In this document: piece after piece, positions 1 to 10,904 of the stretch
Layout of the letters: every line of letters begins with the position of its first letter
Position numbering within the stretch: the stretch's first letter is position 1
NCBI GenBank assembly: GCA_027422505.1
Contig: JAPQWV010000355.1
Location: forward strand, 1 to 64,000
Reading direction: 5' to 3'
Length of the DNA stretch: 64,000 nucleotides
From: Craterostigma plantagineum
Taxonomy: Eukaryota > Streptophyta > Magnoliopsida > Lamiales > Linderniaceae
Notes under the pieces: model-generated
Database searches by the model: none
What the model was told of the DNA's origin: nothing
What the model saw: only the letters and a program-made list of their open reading frames with translations
Program-made: the position numbers and the translations under genes

Positions 1-1185
1 TTAAGTCCTAATTATTCCGTGAAGTCACTGTAATTAAATCAAGTCGTCGGAACCTTCGTATCAACTTGCCACTACCTCAACGAATTCTCATTCGTAGGTT
101 CCACAGAAAAGCCCGCCGTTTTAGTTCAAGTTCATTACCATTTTAAGCGCGACTCTCTAGGTCCGTCTCAACTGGCATGGGAGGAATCCACGAGTCCCGG
201 CATTCGCCTAGGCTATCCCGGGTACCGGACAGATCCCAGTTGAGAACGAATTTTGATCTAATCGAAATTCGGGCGAACCGACTATAGTGTATACATTTAA
301 ATACTTCTTACGCCTTTCACTTGCGTCCCGGTTAGGTGAGAGCCATGCAAATGTCAAACTCACTAACCTAACACTATGTTATAATCGAGACCGAACCGAT
401 TATTTAAACTCCGCTCCGTATCTAATACAAGCAAGTTTTCCAAGCTTCGGCCGAAGGCTTTATAATCGTCGCTCTCCGATTACCTCATAGGACATTAACC
501 TATACGAATATAGGCAGTGAATCCCGATAGCAGTCAAAACCCGGCAATCACCTCCGTAAAGTCGGTTGCGTTTCGTCGCTGACCCGTGTCTCATTTATGA
601 ACACTTGCGAGCCTAGCCAACTAGCGACAAACCGAAATCGCGAAAGCAAATCCGTCAATGACCCTATCGGTCTGAGGCTGCTATAGTCATTCGTTCAATC
701 ATTGACAACATCCTAGCCATGTGATTGAGACGAATACGAGCCGAATGTCCGGATATGCGATCTCTCCGATCACCGATATCTCCATCACGACCCACAACCT
801 CTCAGGTAATCGGTGACACTACCGATACTATGTGGTCGTCAATGGATAAGTCATATTCGGATATCTAGTCACCCACCTAGAATCCTTAGACTTACGGACT
901 TTTTATTAATGTTGAGATTAAGGACCGTCCGGTGTCTCCTCTCTCGTCCCACGAGAATCAGACGTCCAACTCAAACATTTGGGTGTTATTTATTTATCGC
1001 ACTACCGGATGCCAAGTAGACTTAAATTCGATAAATAAATAATAATGCTTTATTATAATGAAAATATATATTCATTAATTTATTTGACAGTATATACAAT
1101 AAACCTGTTTACAACCTATACATCATCGTGCGCCCTATACTATTCCTAGTCCTCGTATGGCATTCCGAGGGCACACTCCCTAACA
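1..1185 (-). repeat. 3' LTR of copia A (partial)
   Basis: This stretch aligns along its whole length with 7401-8589, the distal part of the other LTR. It ends at 1185 with CTCCCTAACA, the same terminus as the copy at 8589. About 1.2 kb of this LTR is expected left of the window. Differences from the partner copy are mostly single-base insertions or deletions, many in short homopolymers, with fewer substitutions. Confidence 0.92.
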
Positions 1186-2780
1186 GCCTCCACTTGCACT
1201 CGAATGCCATGCGATGCACCTAATGCCAGTCGCAATGGTATCGTAGCCCCATCTTGTCCAGATGCTGTTCCATAACTGCTTGGGACAAGGGCTTCGTGAG
1301 CGGGTCCGCCACGTTTTCTGTGGTGGCGATTTTCTGCACGGCGACCATCCCGTTTTCAACGAACTCACGTAATACGTGATATTTCTCTCAATATGTTTGG
1401 ACTTGCTATGAGATCGTGGTTCCTTTGCTTGCGCGACTGCACCGCTATTATCGCACCAAAGTGTAAGCGGTCTGTCAGCAACTGGTACCACAGTAAGTTC
1501 CTCCAAGAACTTTTTCATCCAAACAGCTTCTTTAGCTGCCTCTGAGGCTGCTATGTATTCTGCCTCGCACGTGGAATCGGCAGTTGTGCTTTGCTTGGAG
1601 CTTCTCCAAGACACTGCCCACCGTTGAGCACGAATACAAAACCTGAAGTAGATTTTCGGTCATCCATGTCCGACTGGAAGTCCGAATCGGTATAACCAAC
1701 TACTTCTAGTCCCGCTCCTCCATAAACCAGCGTTAAGTCTTTAGTCCGTCTAAGGTATTTAAAGATATTCTTAACAGCTGTCCAATGTTCTTCCCCTGGG
1801 TTTGCCTGAAACCGACTAACCACGCTCACAGCGTAGGCAATGTCCGGTCGTGTACACAACATCGCGTACATCAGACTACCCACTGCAGATGCATACGGTA
1901 TCCCACTCATCCGTCGTCTGTCTTCCTCACTTTGAGGTGACATTGACTTTGACAAATGGATCCCATGTCGCATTGGTAAGAACCCTCTCTTAGAGTCATC
2001 CATTCTGAATTTCTTCAGGATTTTCTCTAAGTAAAGGGCCTGAGATAAGCCGATCGTATGGTTCGCTCGATCCCTGAACAAGCGAATACCTAGTATATAC
2101 GTCGCTTCTCCCAGGTCTTTCATGGAGAATTCGGTTGAAAGCCATGCTTTCACCGATGAGAGCATCCCAATGTCGTTTCCTATCAAAAGATATCATCCAC
2201 GTACAATACAAGGAACGACACCATACTCCCACTGCTCTTTCTGTAGACACATGGCTCATCTACGTTTTTTATGAATCCAAAGTTCCGAACTGCTTCATCA
2301 AAACGTAGATTCCAGCTGCGAGAGGCTGTTTCAGTCCGTAAATTGACCGATTCAGTTTGCACACTTTGTGAGCATCTGCATGCGACTCAAAACCTTTTGG
2401 CTGCTCCATATAGATCTCCTCCTTGAGGAATCCATTAAGGAACGCCGTTTTGACGTCCATCTGCCAAATCTCATAATCATAGTGCGCAGCTATGGCGAGC
2501 ATTATCCGGATGGACTTGATCATGGCTACAGGTGAGAAAGTCTCCTCATAGTCAACTCCCTCTTTTTGGTTATAGCCCTTGGCAACCAACCTGGCCTTGT
2601 ACGTCTCAACTTGTCCGTCAGATCCAATCTTCCTCTTGTAAATCCATTTACAACCGATTGGTCTAAAACCACTCGGTAGGTCTACAAGAGTCCAGACTTT
2701 GTTGGAGTACATTGAGTCCATCTCAGCTCGCATAGCCTCAATCCATCTCGCTGAGTCAACATCGGATATAGCTTGATCGA
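1180..2780 (-). pseudogene. copia A reverse transcriptase and RNase H, broken
   Basis: Minus-strand translation shows the copia RT block ([47 protein letters not shown]) at about 2755-2290, then MKDLGEATYILGI and RPDIAYAVSVVSRF leading into RNase H (GYTDSDFQSDMDDRKSTSG, then SSKQSTTADSTCEAEYIA). The frame changes near 2250 and near 1600, and sequence around the RT catalytic YVDD appears disturbed, so it cannot be active. The reading frame runs through the polypurine tract, and its TAG stop (1180-1182) lies inside the first bases of the 3' LTR. Confidence 0.9.
1186..1195 (-). other. polypurine tract of copia A
   Basis: The minus strand reads AAGTGGAGGC directly before the LTR start TGTTAGGGAG, the expected position of the plus-strand primer for reverse transcription. 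It is also translated as the last codons of the pol frame. Confidence 0.75.
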
Positions 2781-3951
2781 AAGTAGCGGGATCTTCTCTT
2801 AGAAGTCCCCTAGTCGCAACATAACCTTGTTCGACATGTGACATGCCATACCGCTGTGGTTGGCGAGGCACCCTTTCAGATCGTCGCATGACTGGTTCGC
2901 TCGGACCATCCGAATCCTGTGTGGGCGTTTCGGTCGACTGCTCCTCGAGAGTGACCTCACGGCCAATGCCAAAATCTCGAATGAACTCTTCCTCGAGAAA
3001 ATGTGCATGTAGGCCAACAACGATCCTTTGATCATCGTGAAAATAGAATAGGTACCCCATAGAGTCTTCAGGTAACCTATGAAACGTCCTTTTATAGATC
3101 TAGACTCCAATTTGTCTGTTTTCAGCTTTTTCACATAGGCGGGGCAACCCCAAATCCTAATATGTGATAAGCTGGGTAAACGACCAGTCCATATCTCATA
3201 CGGAATACCGTTAACAGACTTTGAGGGACACCGGTTAATTGTATACGCTGCTGTCAAAAGCGCGTATCCCCACAATGACATGGTAAATCTGTATAGCTTA
3301 ACATAGAACGAACCATATCTAATAAAGTTCGGTTTCTACGTTCGGCCACGCCATTCAACTGTGGCGTGCCGGGCGGAGTCATCTGCGATATTATAATTCT
3401 CTTTTAAGAACTGGTCAAACTCGACACTCATGTACTCGCCACCTCGATCCGATCGAATGGCTTTAATGAGCTTCGAAGTTTGGTTTTCCACCAAGGCCTT
3501 ATACTCCTTGAACCTTTCAAGAGCATCAGCTTATACCTCATCAGATACACTAGTCCGTAACGACTGTGATCATCCGTAAAGGTAATAAAATAGTGGAAGT
3601 CACCTCGAGCTTTCACATTGAATGGCCCGCAAACGTCCGTGTGAATTAAACCGAGAACATCAGTGGCTCTATTAAAAGTCCCGGTGAAGGGTGATCGGGT
3701 CATTTTACCTTTGAGGCATGACTCACAAGTCGGATAGGGATCTGATCCCAACGGTGTCAATATCCCGTTTTTCTCAACTCGTGGATCTTACGTTCTCCAG
3801 CATGACCTAATCGAAGATGCCACAAGTATCTCGCATTTATTCCCGTCTTTCGTTTATTTGTGACAGTATTCACAGATACATCGTTCTGGGTATTTAAATA
3901 GTACAAACCATTAAATAGTGTCGCGCTGCCAACATTTTTATTTCTATACAT
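2781..3951 (-). pseudogene. copia A integrase (GAG-pre-integrase, core, C-terminal part), broken
   Basis: The minus strand encodes a GAG-pre-integrase motif (YLWHLRLGHAGERKIHEL, about 3820-3760), the CESCLKGKMT zinc-binding cysteines, and the start of the catalytic core (LGLIHTDVCGPF and FITFTDDHSRYG) at 3760-3540. The C-terminal part (LLTAAYTINRCPSK, IWGCPAYVKKLK) lies at 3281-3060 and continues towards 2900. Frames change near 3760, between 3540 and 3281, and near 3060. This is integrase upstream of RT, the diagnostic copia order. Confidence 0.87.
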
Positions 3952-3997
3952 AATGTGGCATGTATTATTATTAAAACTAAATACATAACCATTCTGC

Positions 3998-5100
3998 TCA
4001 AAACAGGAACGGAGACGATGTTCTTAAATCCCCTCGGGAGTACAAGACAATCGTACAAACGCAACACATGCCCAGAAGATAATACAAGAGATCTTGATCC
4101 GACGTGGCTTGCCGAGATACTATCCCCGCTCCCACTCTGACCTCGATCTCACGCTCCCCAAGCTCTCTACTTGGTCCCAGACCCTGCGTGGAAACACAAA
4201 TGTGAGTACTAGCCCCGAATCCAATATCCAGGAAGTAGAGTATACAGATGAAGAACAAACTGTTTCTAAAACATTAAGTTCCATACCTGACGCAGCCTGC
4301 TCACCCTTGAGCTTCGGACAGTCACGCTTCCAGTGGCCCAGCGCACCGCAATGCAGACACCTATCCGTCGGCTTTACACCGGTTTGTTTCGATTTCCCAG
4401 AAGATAGTTTCTTCTTGGAAACCTTCCCTGTTGGCTTGAGCTTGTTGCCCTTCTTCTTTTTGCCTTTCTGGGGCTTTGAAGAAGTGGCGACAAGTGCAGT
4501 CTGCTTTGCCCTCTTCATCTGACCTTGCGCCGTTGCTAACTGATTCATCAGATCAGGAAGCAATAGCGTCATGCCGTTCAGATGATAGTTCACAATGAAC
4601 GCATTGAAGGACGGAGGCAGGGACTGCAAGATGAGATCATTTTGTAATTCCCGATCAAATCGAAAATTGAGAGTTCCAACCTCTCGATCATGGTGATCAT
4701 GTTCATAACATGCTCGCCAACATTCTCACCCTCAGACATCCTCGATCGGAAGAGCTGCGACGAAGTCGCATAGCGAGCTGTCCTAGACGTCTCACCGTAA
4801 AGCTCTTTCAAATGTTGAACCATCACCCGAGCATCAGCCATATTTTCATGGCTACGCTGCAGTGCGTTACTCATCGATCCGAGGACATGAGCCTTTACGA
4901 GCTTCTCGTCACGCAGTCGCTTGTCATAAGCGGCACGAGCCTGCTCGGATGCCCGCGCCCTGGGGCGGTGGCATTTCGGAGTCAAGGATATAAACTAGGT
5001 TCTCAATCTCGAGGAAAATCCTCAAGTTGCGAAGCCAGTCAGAATAGTTTGGCCCAGTCAACCTATTCTCCTTGAGCAGTACATTTAAAGCGGTCGACAT
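3998..5100 (-). pseudogene. copia A gag and protease, broken
   Basis: The likely gag start is the ATG at 5100-5098 (MSTALNVLLKENRLTGPNYS). A UBN2-type copia gag follows, including SRTARYATSSQLFRSRMSEG at about 4800-4740, then a lysine-rich stretch and one CX2CX4HX4C zinc knuckle (CLHCGALGHWKRDC, near 4360-4320). The protease motif starts as SWILDSG and continues only in another frame as GASTHIC at about 4210, so a frameshift splits the active-site region. Further frame changes lie near 4960 and 4620. The gag product would coat element RNA and the aspartic protease would process the polyprotein in an intact relative. Confidence 0.88.
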
Positions 5101-6177
5101 AATTTCAAAAAGAGAGAAAATGCTGCAGAAAAATAAAAGGCATATTAAGTCGATTGTATAGGTTATCAAACGCGAACAAGGACTTTTTATTCCGTTTGAC
5201 TCCCACTATCTTTTCATAAACTCCATTCTCCCTACGGATGTTTTGGAAGTTTCGTTGATAACTTCGATAGTGGAGTTGATGTCCCCGTGGACGGGTGCAA
5301 ACCTCAACCTCTGTCGTTTTATTGGTTTGCAGCGGCCCACGAAGTCGTGCTCCGCACGAATCCGACCTTGTCGAATGTCTCAACTATCTTTGTCTCAGTC
5401 AGGGACCCCCGCTGGCAAACCCGGAACAAGGCGGTATGACTGTCTAAGTGCGACCTATCAACGTTGCTCAAAACCGCACACTTGAACCGTACGTTTTACC
5501 GCACAGTGTGGTCTTGGCGAGCGGCACAAATGCACCCGAGCAAGCCGAAACAAAAGCAAATGCAAGGCGCCGGCATACCCGAAACCAAACCTTGCATTTA
5601 GGTTTTGTAACAACTAGGCCCGAGCTTGATAGAAGACAGGGCATCCAATCCCTTTACTCACTTAGTATTCGTACGGGAGATTTTTATAACTCATAGCATA
5701 TTAAAATTAAGCACGAGCACGTAAATGCGATAAATAAATTCCTAACCCTAGGAAAGCAATTTAAATGGACAAATATGCGGGCTACTTCTAGACTGGTCCT
5801 ATTACATGAGTCGTAAAACGACCGGGGTCTTCGATCTTCAAACGTCGATCATCGTCATGATGGTCATCAAACCCTCCAATCTCGCCTTGCATCGAATGGC
5901 CGTCATTTATCTAACTTTTCTAATAAAGCGATAAATACAACACGGGGGGAATTATTTCCAAAAACAACCCGTAATCCATGTACATACCGGGGGCGGCAAA
6001 CGACCCTTAAACAAATAACCGGTTGAACCTAAGCCCGCGTAAATGTCCCACATAAACATGCAACACAGAATTTTAACGTCGGGTGTCCAACCGACATCAC
6101 GAGCGACGATAGTCTCCAAACTACGTCGACCGTCGTTCGCCACATCGGCTTTCGAGGCCTTCGGTCGAAACATACAT
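5101..6177 (-). other. copia A leader between PBS and gag, no gene
   Basis: About 1.1 kb of untranslated leader separates the primer-binding site from gag. Short open frames exist on both strands, but none resembles a known protein. Confidence 0.6.
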
Positions 6178-6197
6178 GAGCCTTGTCTCTGATACCA
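6178..6197 (-). other. primer-binding site of copia A (initiator Met tRNA type)
   Basis: The minus strand reads TGGTATCAGAGACAAGGCTC one base after the LTR terminus CCCAACA. The first 11 bases match the usual plant initiator-methionine tRNA primer site. It fixes both the strand of the element and the LTR boundary. Confidence 0.88.
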
Positions 6198-6198
6198 C

Positions 6199-8589
6199 TG
6201 TTGGGTGGGCCCGATTAATCGACGCCGGCCCCCGAACAGCGCAACGTGGCTATAGCGGAAGCGCGGTTTGTACCGAGCGGGTAGGGTGGCGAATTTTCGA
6301 TTTTTAATATCTAAATTCAACCTTACACCATTCAGCTTCTCCTGAGAGTCTGAGATACTTCTCTAAGCCTCGGGAGATCGCGGTTAATTCGAATTATCAA
6401 AATTCGAATTTATTTCCAATTTATTTAAATTAATAATTTCGATCCAAATTAATCGAATAAAGCGGCAACCAGATGTTTTTCGATTATTTGGAGACCGAAA
6501 TGATTATTGATCAATACCAAACTTTCCAGAATAATTCTACACTTCCTAACGTTCACAACGATAGGTCTTTCGAATTATTCCGACATCGTTTGATATTTTT
6601 CTCAAAATCAAATCTGTGGTTCGAAATCATTAATTCGAGTAAAAACGGCAGTCTGCCGTCTTTTAATTATTTGACAACTGAAACGATTTCCGATCGACAC
6701 CAAATTTTCCAGAATAATTCTACACTTCCCGACGTTTCCAACGAGGGGTCTTGAGAATTATTCCGATACCGTTTGGTATTTTTCGTAAATCAAATCATTA
6801 AGGTTCGAGGTATACCTTCGATGAACGAGATTTCTTCTGTCGTCGCTTCGGATGGACGTGGCTACACCTCGTCTGGATCCCGGGGCTTCCGGGCTAGATC
6901 GTCACGCCGGTATGACCTTGAACGAACCTCTGAGAGTACTCCGATGGCTAGACGTAACTCAGTTCGGGCGTCGGGATTCGTCGAACGATCCGTCGGTTTT
7001 ATGTGGCTTGAGAAGTTCAAAACTTCATCTAACTCTTTAGGTCTATCTTGTTATCTTAGGAAAAAAAAAAATTAAGTACTCCTTTTAAGCAACTAACGTT
7101 GCTTTTATGATTTATGTAATTTTTTTTTTTTTTTTTTTTTTTTATATAATTGAGACACTTGTCAAAATAAATAAAAAAAAAAAACATGACTCATAGTTTC
7201 TACACATCCCAACGTGGATGTGTAGAATTTTCATTTATTTTTTTTTTTTTTTTATTTGATAATTTCCTTTGGCCCTTGAGGTTTCTAAATTCTCAATTTA
7301 GTCCCTCCCTTTTTAAATAATAAAATAATTAAATCCAATCTAATTATTTTAATTATAATTGAGCCTCACTTAGTTAATAAATTAAGCACTTAAGACAATC
7401 TTAAGTCCTAATTATTTCCGTGACAGTCACTGTAATTTAACTAAGTCGTCGACACCTCGTATCAACTTTGCCACTACCTCAACGAATCTCATTCGTTAGG
7501 TTCCACAGAAAAGCCCGCCGTTTTCGTTCAAGTTCATTACCATTTTTAAGCGCGACTCTCTAGGTCCGTCTCAACTGGCATGGGAGGAATCCACGAGTCC
7601 CGGCATTCGCCTAGCCTATCCCGCGGTACCGGACAGATCCCAGTTGAGAACGAATTTTGATCTAATCGAAATTCGGGCGAACCGACTATAGTGTATACAT
7701 TTTAAATACTTCTTACGCCTTTCACTTGCGTCCCGGTTAGGTGAGAGCCATGCAAATGTCAAACTCACTAACCTAACACTATGTTATAATCGAGACCGAA
7801 ACCGATTATTTAAACTCCGCTCCGTATCTAATACAAGCAAGTTTTCCAAGCTTCGGCCGAAGGCTTTATAATCGTCGCTCTCCGATTACCTCATAGGACA
7901 TTAACCTATACGAATATAGGCAGTGAATCCCGATAGCAGTCAAAACCCGGCAATCACCTCCGTAAAGTCGGTTGCGTTTCGTCGCTGACCGTGTCTCATT
8001 TATGAACACTTGCGAGCCTAGCCAACTAGCGACAAACCGAAATCGCGAAAGCAAATCCGTCAATGACCCTATCGGTCTGAGGCTGCTATAGTCATTCGTT
8101 CAATCATTGACAACATCCTAGCCATGTGATTGAGACGAATATGAGCCGAATGTCCGGATATGCGATCTCTCCGATCACCGATATCTCCATCACGACCCAC
8201 AACCTCTCAGGTAATCGGTGACACTACCGATACTATGTGGTCGTCAATGGATAAGTCATATTCGGATATCTAGTCACCCACTAGAATCCCTTAGACTTAC
8301 GGATTTTTATTTAATGTTGAGATTAAGTACCGTCCGGTGTCTCCTCTCTCGTCCCACGAGAATCAGACGTCCAACTCAAACATTGGGTGTTATTTATTTA
8401 TCGCACTACCGGATGCCAAGTAGACTTTAAATTCGACAAATAAATAATAATGCCTTTATTATAATGAAAATATATATTCATTAATTATTTGACAGTATAT
8501 ACAATAAACCTGTCTTACAACTATACATCATCGTGCGCCCTATACTATTCCTAGTCCTGTATGGCATTCCGAGGGCACACTCCCTAACA
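6199..8589 (-). repeat. 5' LTR of copia A, complete, 2391 bp
   Basis: The plus strand runs from TGTTGGGTGG at 6199, next to the PBS, to CTCCCTAACA at 8589. It contains an internal direct duplication of about 183 bp (6482-6800), a 24-base T run at 7120-7143, another T run at 7238-7253, and a 12-bp-stem hairpin at 7198-7227. Its distal 1.2 kb is repeated at 1-1185. Confidence 0.9.
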
Positions 8590-9113
8590 AAAAGTGGATA
8601 GAAATCTCGAATCCCGATCCGATATGATAGAGATTGGGATTCCTGGAGTCGAATAAGTTCTGAATATATAATTCAGCATATCTTTCCATCGAAAAGTAGA
8701 GCTGATAGGAATGAAATGGGCTGCTTTTGCCAGGCGGTATACAACACCAAATAGCATCATGGCCTCTCATCGTCTTGGGTAAACCCACGACGAATCCATA
8801 GTGATGCGGTCCCATTTCCATTCAGGTATCGGTAGTGGCTGTAGGGTTCCAGCAGGTCGCTGGTGTTCAGCTTTGATCAATTGGCATGTCAACATCTACT
8901 TATGAACGTAACGATATCCTTCTTCATTCCCGGCCACCAATATATGATCCGCAATTCTTGGTACATCTTTGTCGCGCCCGGGTGCACTGAGTACGTTATG
9001 GCGTGCGCTTCCGTAATTATTATCCATTGTAACTCTTCATCATTGGGTACGTATAGTCGATTCTTGTACAGTAAGATTCCATCTTCCCAGATTTGAAGTC
9101 CTCCGTAGTGCAT
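8590..9113 (-). pseudogene. Ty3/gypsy integrase fragment, interrupted by copia A
   Basis: Minus-strand translation shows a gypsy H2C2 integrase zinc domain (HAITYSVHPGATKMYQEL, IIYWWPGMKKDI) at about 9030-8890, then the core ([16 protein letters not shown] near 8790, FSMERYAELYIQ near 8690, and PISIISDRDSRFLS near 8630-8595). The frame stops at 8590 where the copia LTR begins; the rest of the core should lie left of the window. At least two frameshifts are present. Confidence 0.86.
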
Positions 9114-9194
9114 CTTTCACCTTCTGATAAAATTCATCCCCTTCTTGTGCTTTCCTGACTTGTTCTAGCAACGTAGGTTGTAGAGTCAGCGCTG

Positions 9195-9590
9195 CTAGTT
9201 TTGTTTCGACTTCGCCCCAAATTGACTATTTCCACTCCAAGTCTGTGCAATTCCGTACTCATCGCCTTTCGATCTGAGCGCGTCTGCGACTACGTTCGCA
9301 TTGCCTGGATGATAATTGATAACGCAGTGTAATCTTTTACGAGCTCCAGCCATCGTCGCTATCTCATATTCAGCTATTTCTGGGTGAACAAATACTTCAG
9401 ACTCTAATGGTCTGTAAGTTTTCGCACCTTCCGTAAAGGTAGTGTCTCCAATCTTTAAAGCGAAGACCACTGCTGCTAATTCTAGGTCATGGGTCGGGTA
9501 GCTCTTCTCGTATTCCTTCAATTGTCTGGAGGCGTAGGCGATTACTTTACGTTCTGCATCAACAAGCATCCCAGTCCATTTTTCAAGGCG
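9195..9590 (-). pseudogene. Ty3/gypsy RNase H fragment
   Basis: The minus strand encodes [20 protein letters not shown] and [12 protein letters not shown], followed by [17 protein letters not shown], the typical gypsy RNase H block and its spacer to integrase. Part of the middle of the domain is missing or replaced. It lies between the RT relic and the integrase relic in the normal gypsy order. Confidence 0.85.
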
Positions 9591-10480
9591 TCGCTATAAA
9601 CTGAGACGTTCTTCAGCTCCTGGAAGCTTTGTTCGCACGCTTCAGTCCACTTGAAGGGCACATCTTTCTAGTCAAGTTCGTCAGAGTAGAGGCGATACTA
9701 GAGAAATCAACTATGAACTTACGGTAATGTCTCGCAAGTCCTAGAAAACTTCGAACCATGGTCGGAGTAGTTGGTCGTGACCGATTGTTACAGCTCAATC
9801 TTACTAGGGTCCACAGAGATTCCATTTCCCAAAATCACGTGTCCCAAGAAAGCTACTTGCTCGAGCCAGAATTCACATTTCTTGAATTGGCGTAGAGTTG
9901 TTTCTCACGCAAGATTCCTAAGACGATTCGTAAATGACTCTCGTGTTCTTTCTTGTCTTAGAATAGATCAGGATATCGTCGATAAAGACGATCACAAAGC
10001 GATCGAGATAGTCTTGAAGACCGGGTTCATAAGATCCATAAAAGCAGCTGGGGCATTTGTCAGTCCAAAGGGCATGACCAGAAATCGTAATGGTCGTACC
10101 TCGTACTGAATGCGATTTTAGGAACATCTACCTCCTTATCTTCAACTGATGGTATCCCAAGGAGGTCAATTTTCGAGAATACCGTCGCTCCTTTAGCTGG
10201 TCGAAAAAATCATCGATCCTTGGCAGGGGTATTTATTCTTAATCGTGATCTTATTCAATTCTCGGTAGTCGATGCACAGTCGCATCGACCCATCCTTCTT
10301 CGCACAAAAAGGATGGGTGCGCCCCACGGTGAAAAACTAGGCTGGATAATAACCCTTTAGTAGTAGGTCCTCAGCTGTTCCTTCAACTCCTTTAACTCAT
10401 TTGGCGTAAAACGGTAAGGGCTTTGAGATTGGGGCAGACCCCGGGATCAGATCTATCGTGAACTGTATTTCTCGATCAGG
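9591..10480 (-). pseudogene. Ty3/gypsy reverse transcriptase fragment, multiply frameshifted
   Basis: Recognisable minus-strand blocks are: the KKDG and [10 protein letters not shown] region near 10310-10250, a palm motif [14 protein letters not shown] near 10010-9960, [15 protein letters not shown] near 9870-9830, and [16 protein letters not shown] near 9760-9710. These are spread over several frames with stops between them. The fragment belongs to the same element as the RNase H and integrase pieces to its left. Confidence 0.83.
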
Positions 10481-10495
10481 GGGTACCCCGGGAGA

Positions 10496-10746
10496 TCGTC
10501 GGTAATTCCAACTGATATGCAACTTCACCGACTCGTCTGATAATCTTGAATGGGCCTATGTATCTTGGACTTAGCTTGCCCTTCTTTCCGAAGCGCTTTA
10601 CGCCTTTCATTGGGGAAATCTTTAAAAATACTTGATCGTCCTCTACAAACTCCAACAGCCATCGTCGATGATCTGCATAACTCTTCTGTCGACTTTGAGC
10701 CGGTCGCATCCGTTCCCGAATTTTCTTCACAGCTTCACTGGGTGCT
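10496..10746 (-). pseudogene. Ty3/gypsy integrase C-terminal fragment, out of order
   Basis: The minus strand encodes [36 protein letters not shown] and [16 protein letters not shown], the GPF/Y-containing integrase tail of chromovirus-like gypsy elements. In an intact element this part follows integrase; here it lies upstream of the RT fragment on the same strand. It must come from a second element copy or a rearrangement joined at about 10490. Confidence 0.82.
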
Positions 10747-10904
10747 GAAGTGCCTATCAGTGTTGGCGTGGTCCAAGGGTCTATTGAGGCGACCCCTTTA
10801 TAGGACACACGGCCCGATTCTGTAACGGGGCACAGCACACCATCACAGGCATTTACGTCTGAAACAGAGGCGTAATCCCCACGATTACTTCTCAAGAGCC
10901 TCTG

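Larger units (their letters stand above)
1..8589 (-). mobile_element. Ty1/copia LTR retrotransposon (copia A), left LTR cut by window edge
   Basis: Two copies of one LTR flank a degenerate gag-pol on the minus strand, in the order gag, protease, integrase, RT, RNase H, which defines Ty1/copia. The complete LTR lies at 6199-8589 and is followed (minus strand) by a primer-binding site; the other copy ends at 1185 and continues beyond position 1. LTR termini are TG...CA. At 8589/8590 the element interrupts a gypsy integrase reading frame, so it is the younger of the two. The internal region is 5.0 kb, and the leader between PBS and gag is about 1.1 kb. Many frameshifts make this copy non-functional. 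Lineage within copia was not assigned. Confidence 0.93.

Noticed and set aside
6473..7075. Plus-strand open frames of 93 and 100 codons
   Set aside because: They lie inside the copia LTR, overlap a direct duplication, and show no protein similarity.
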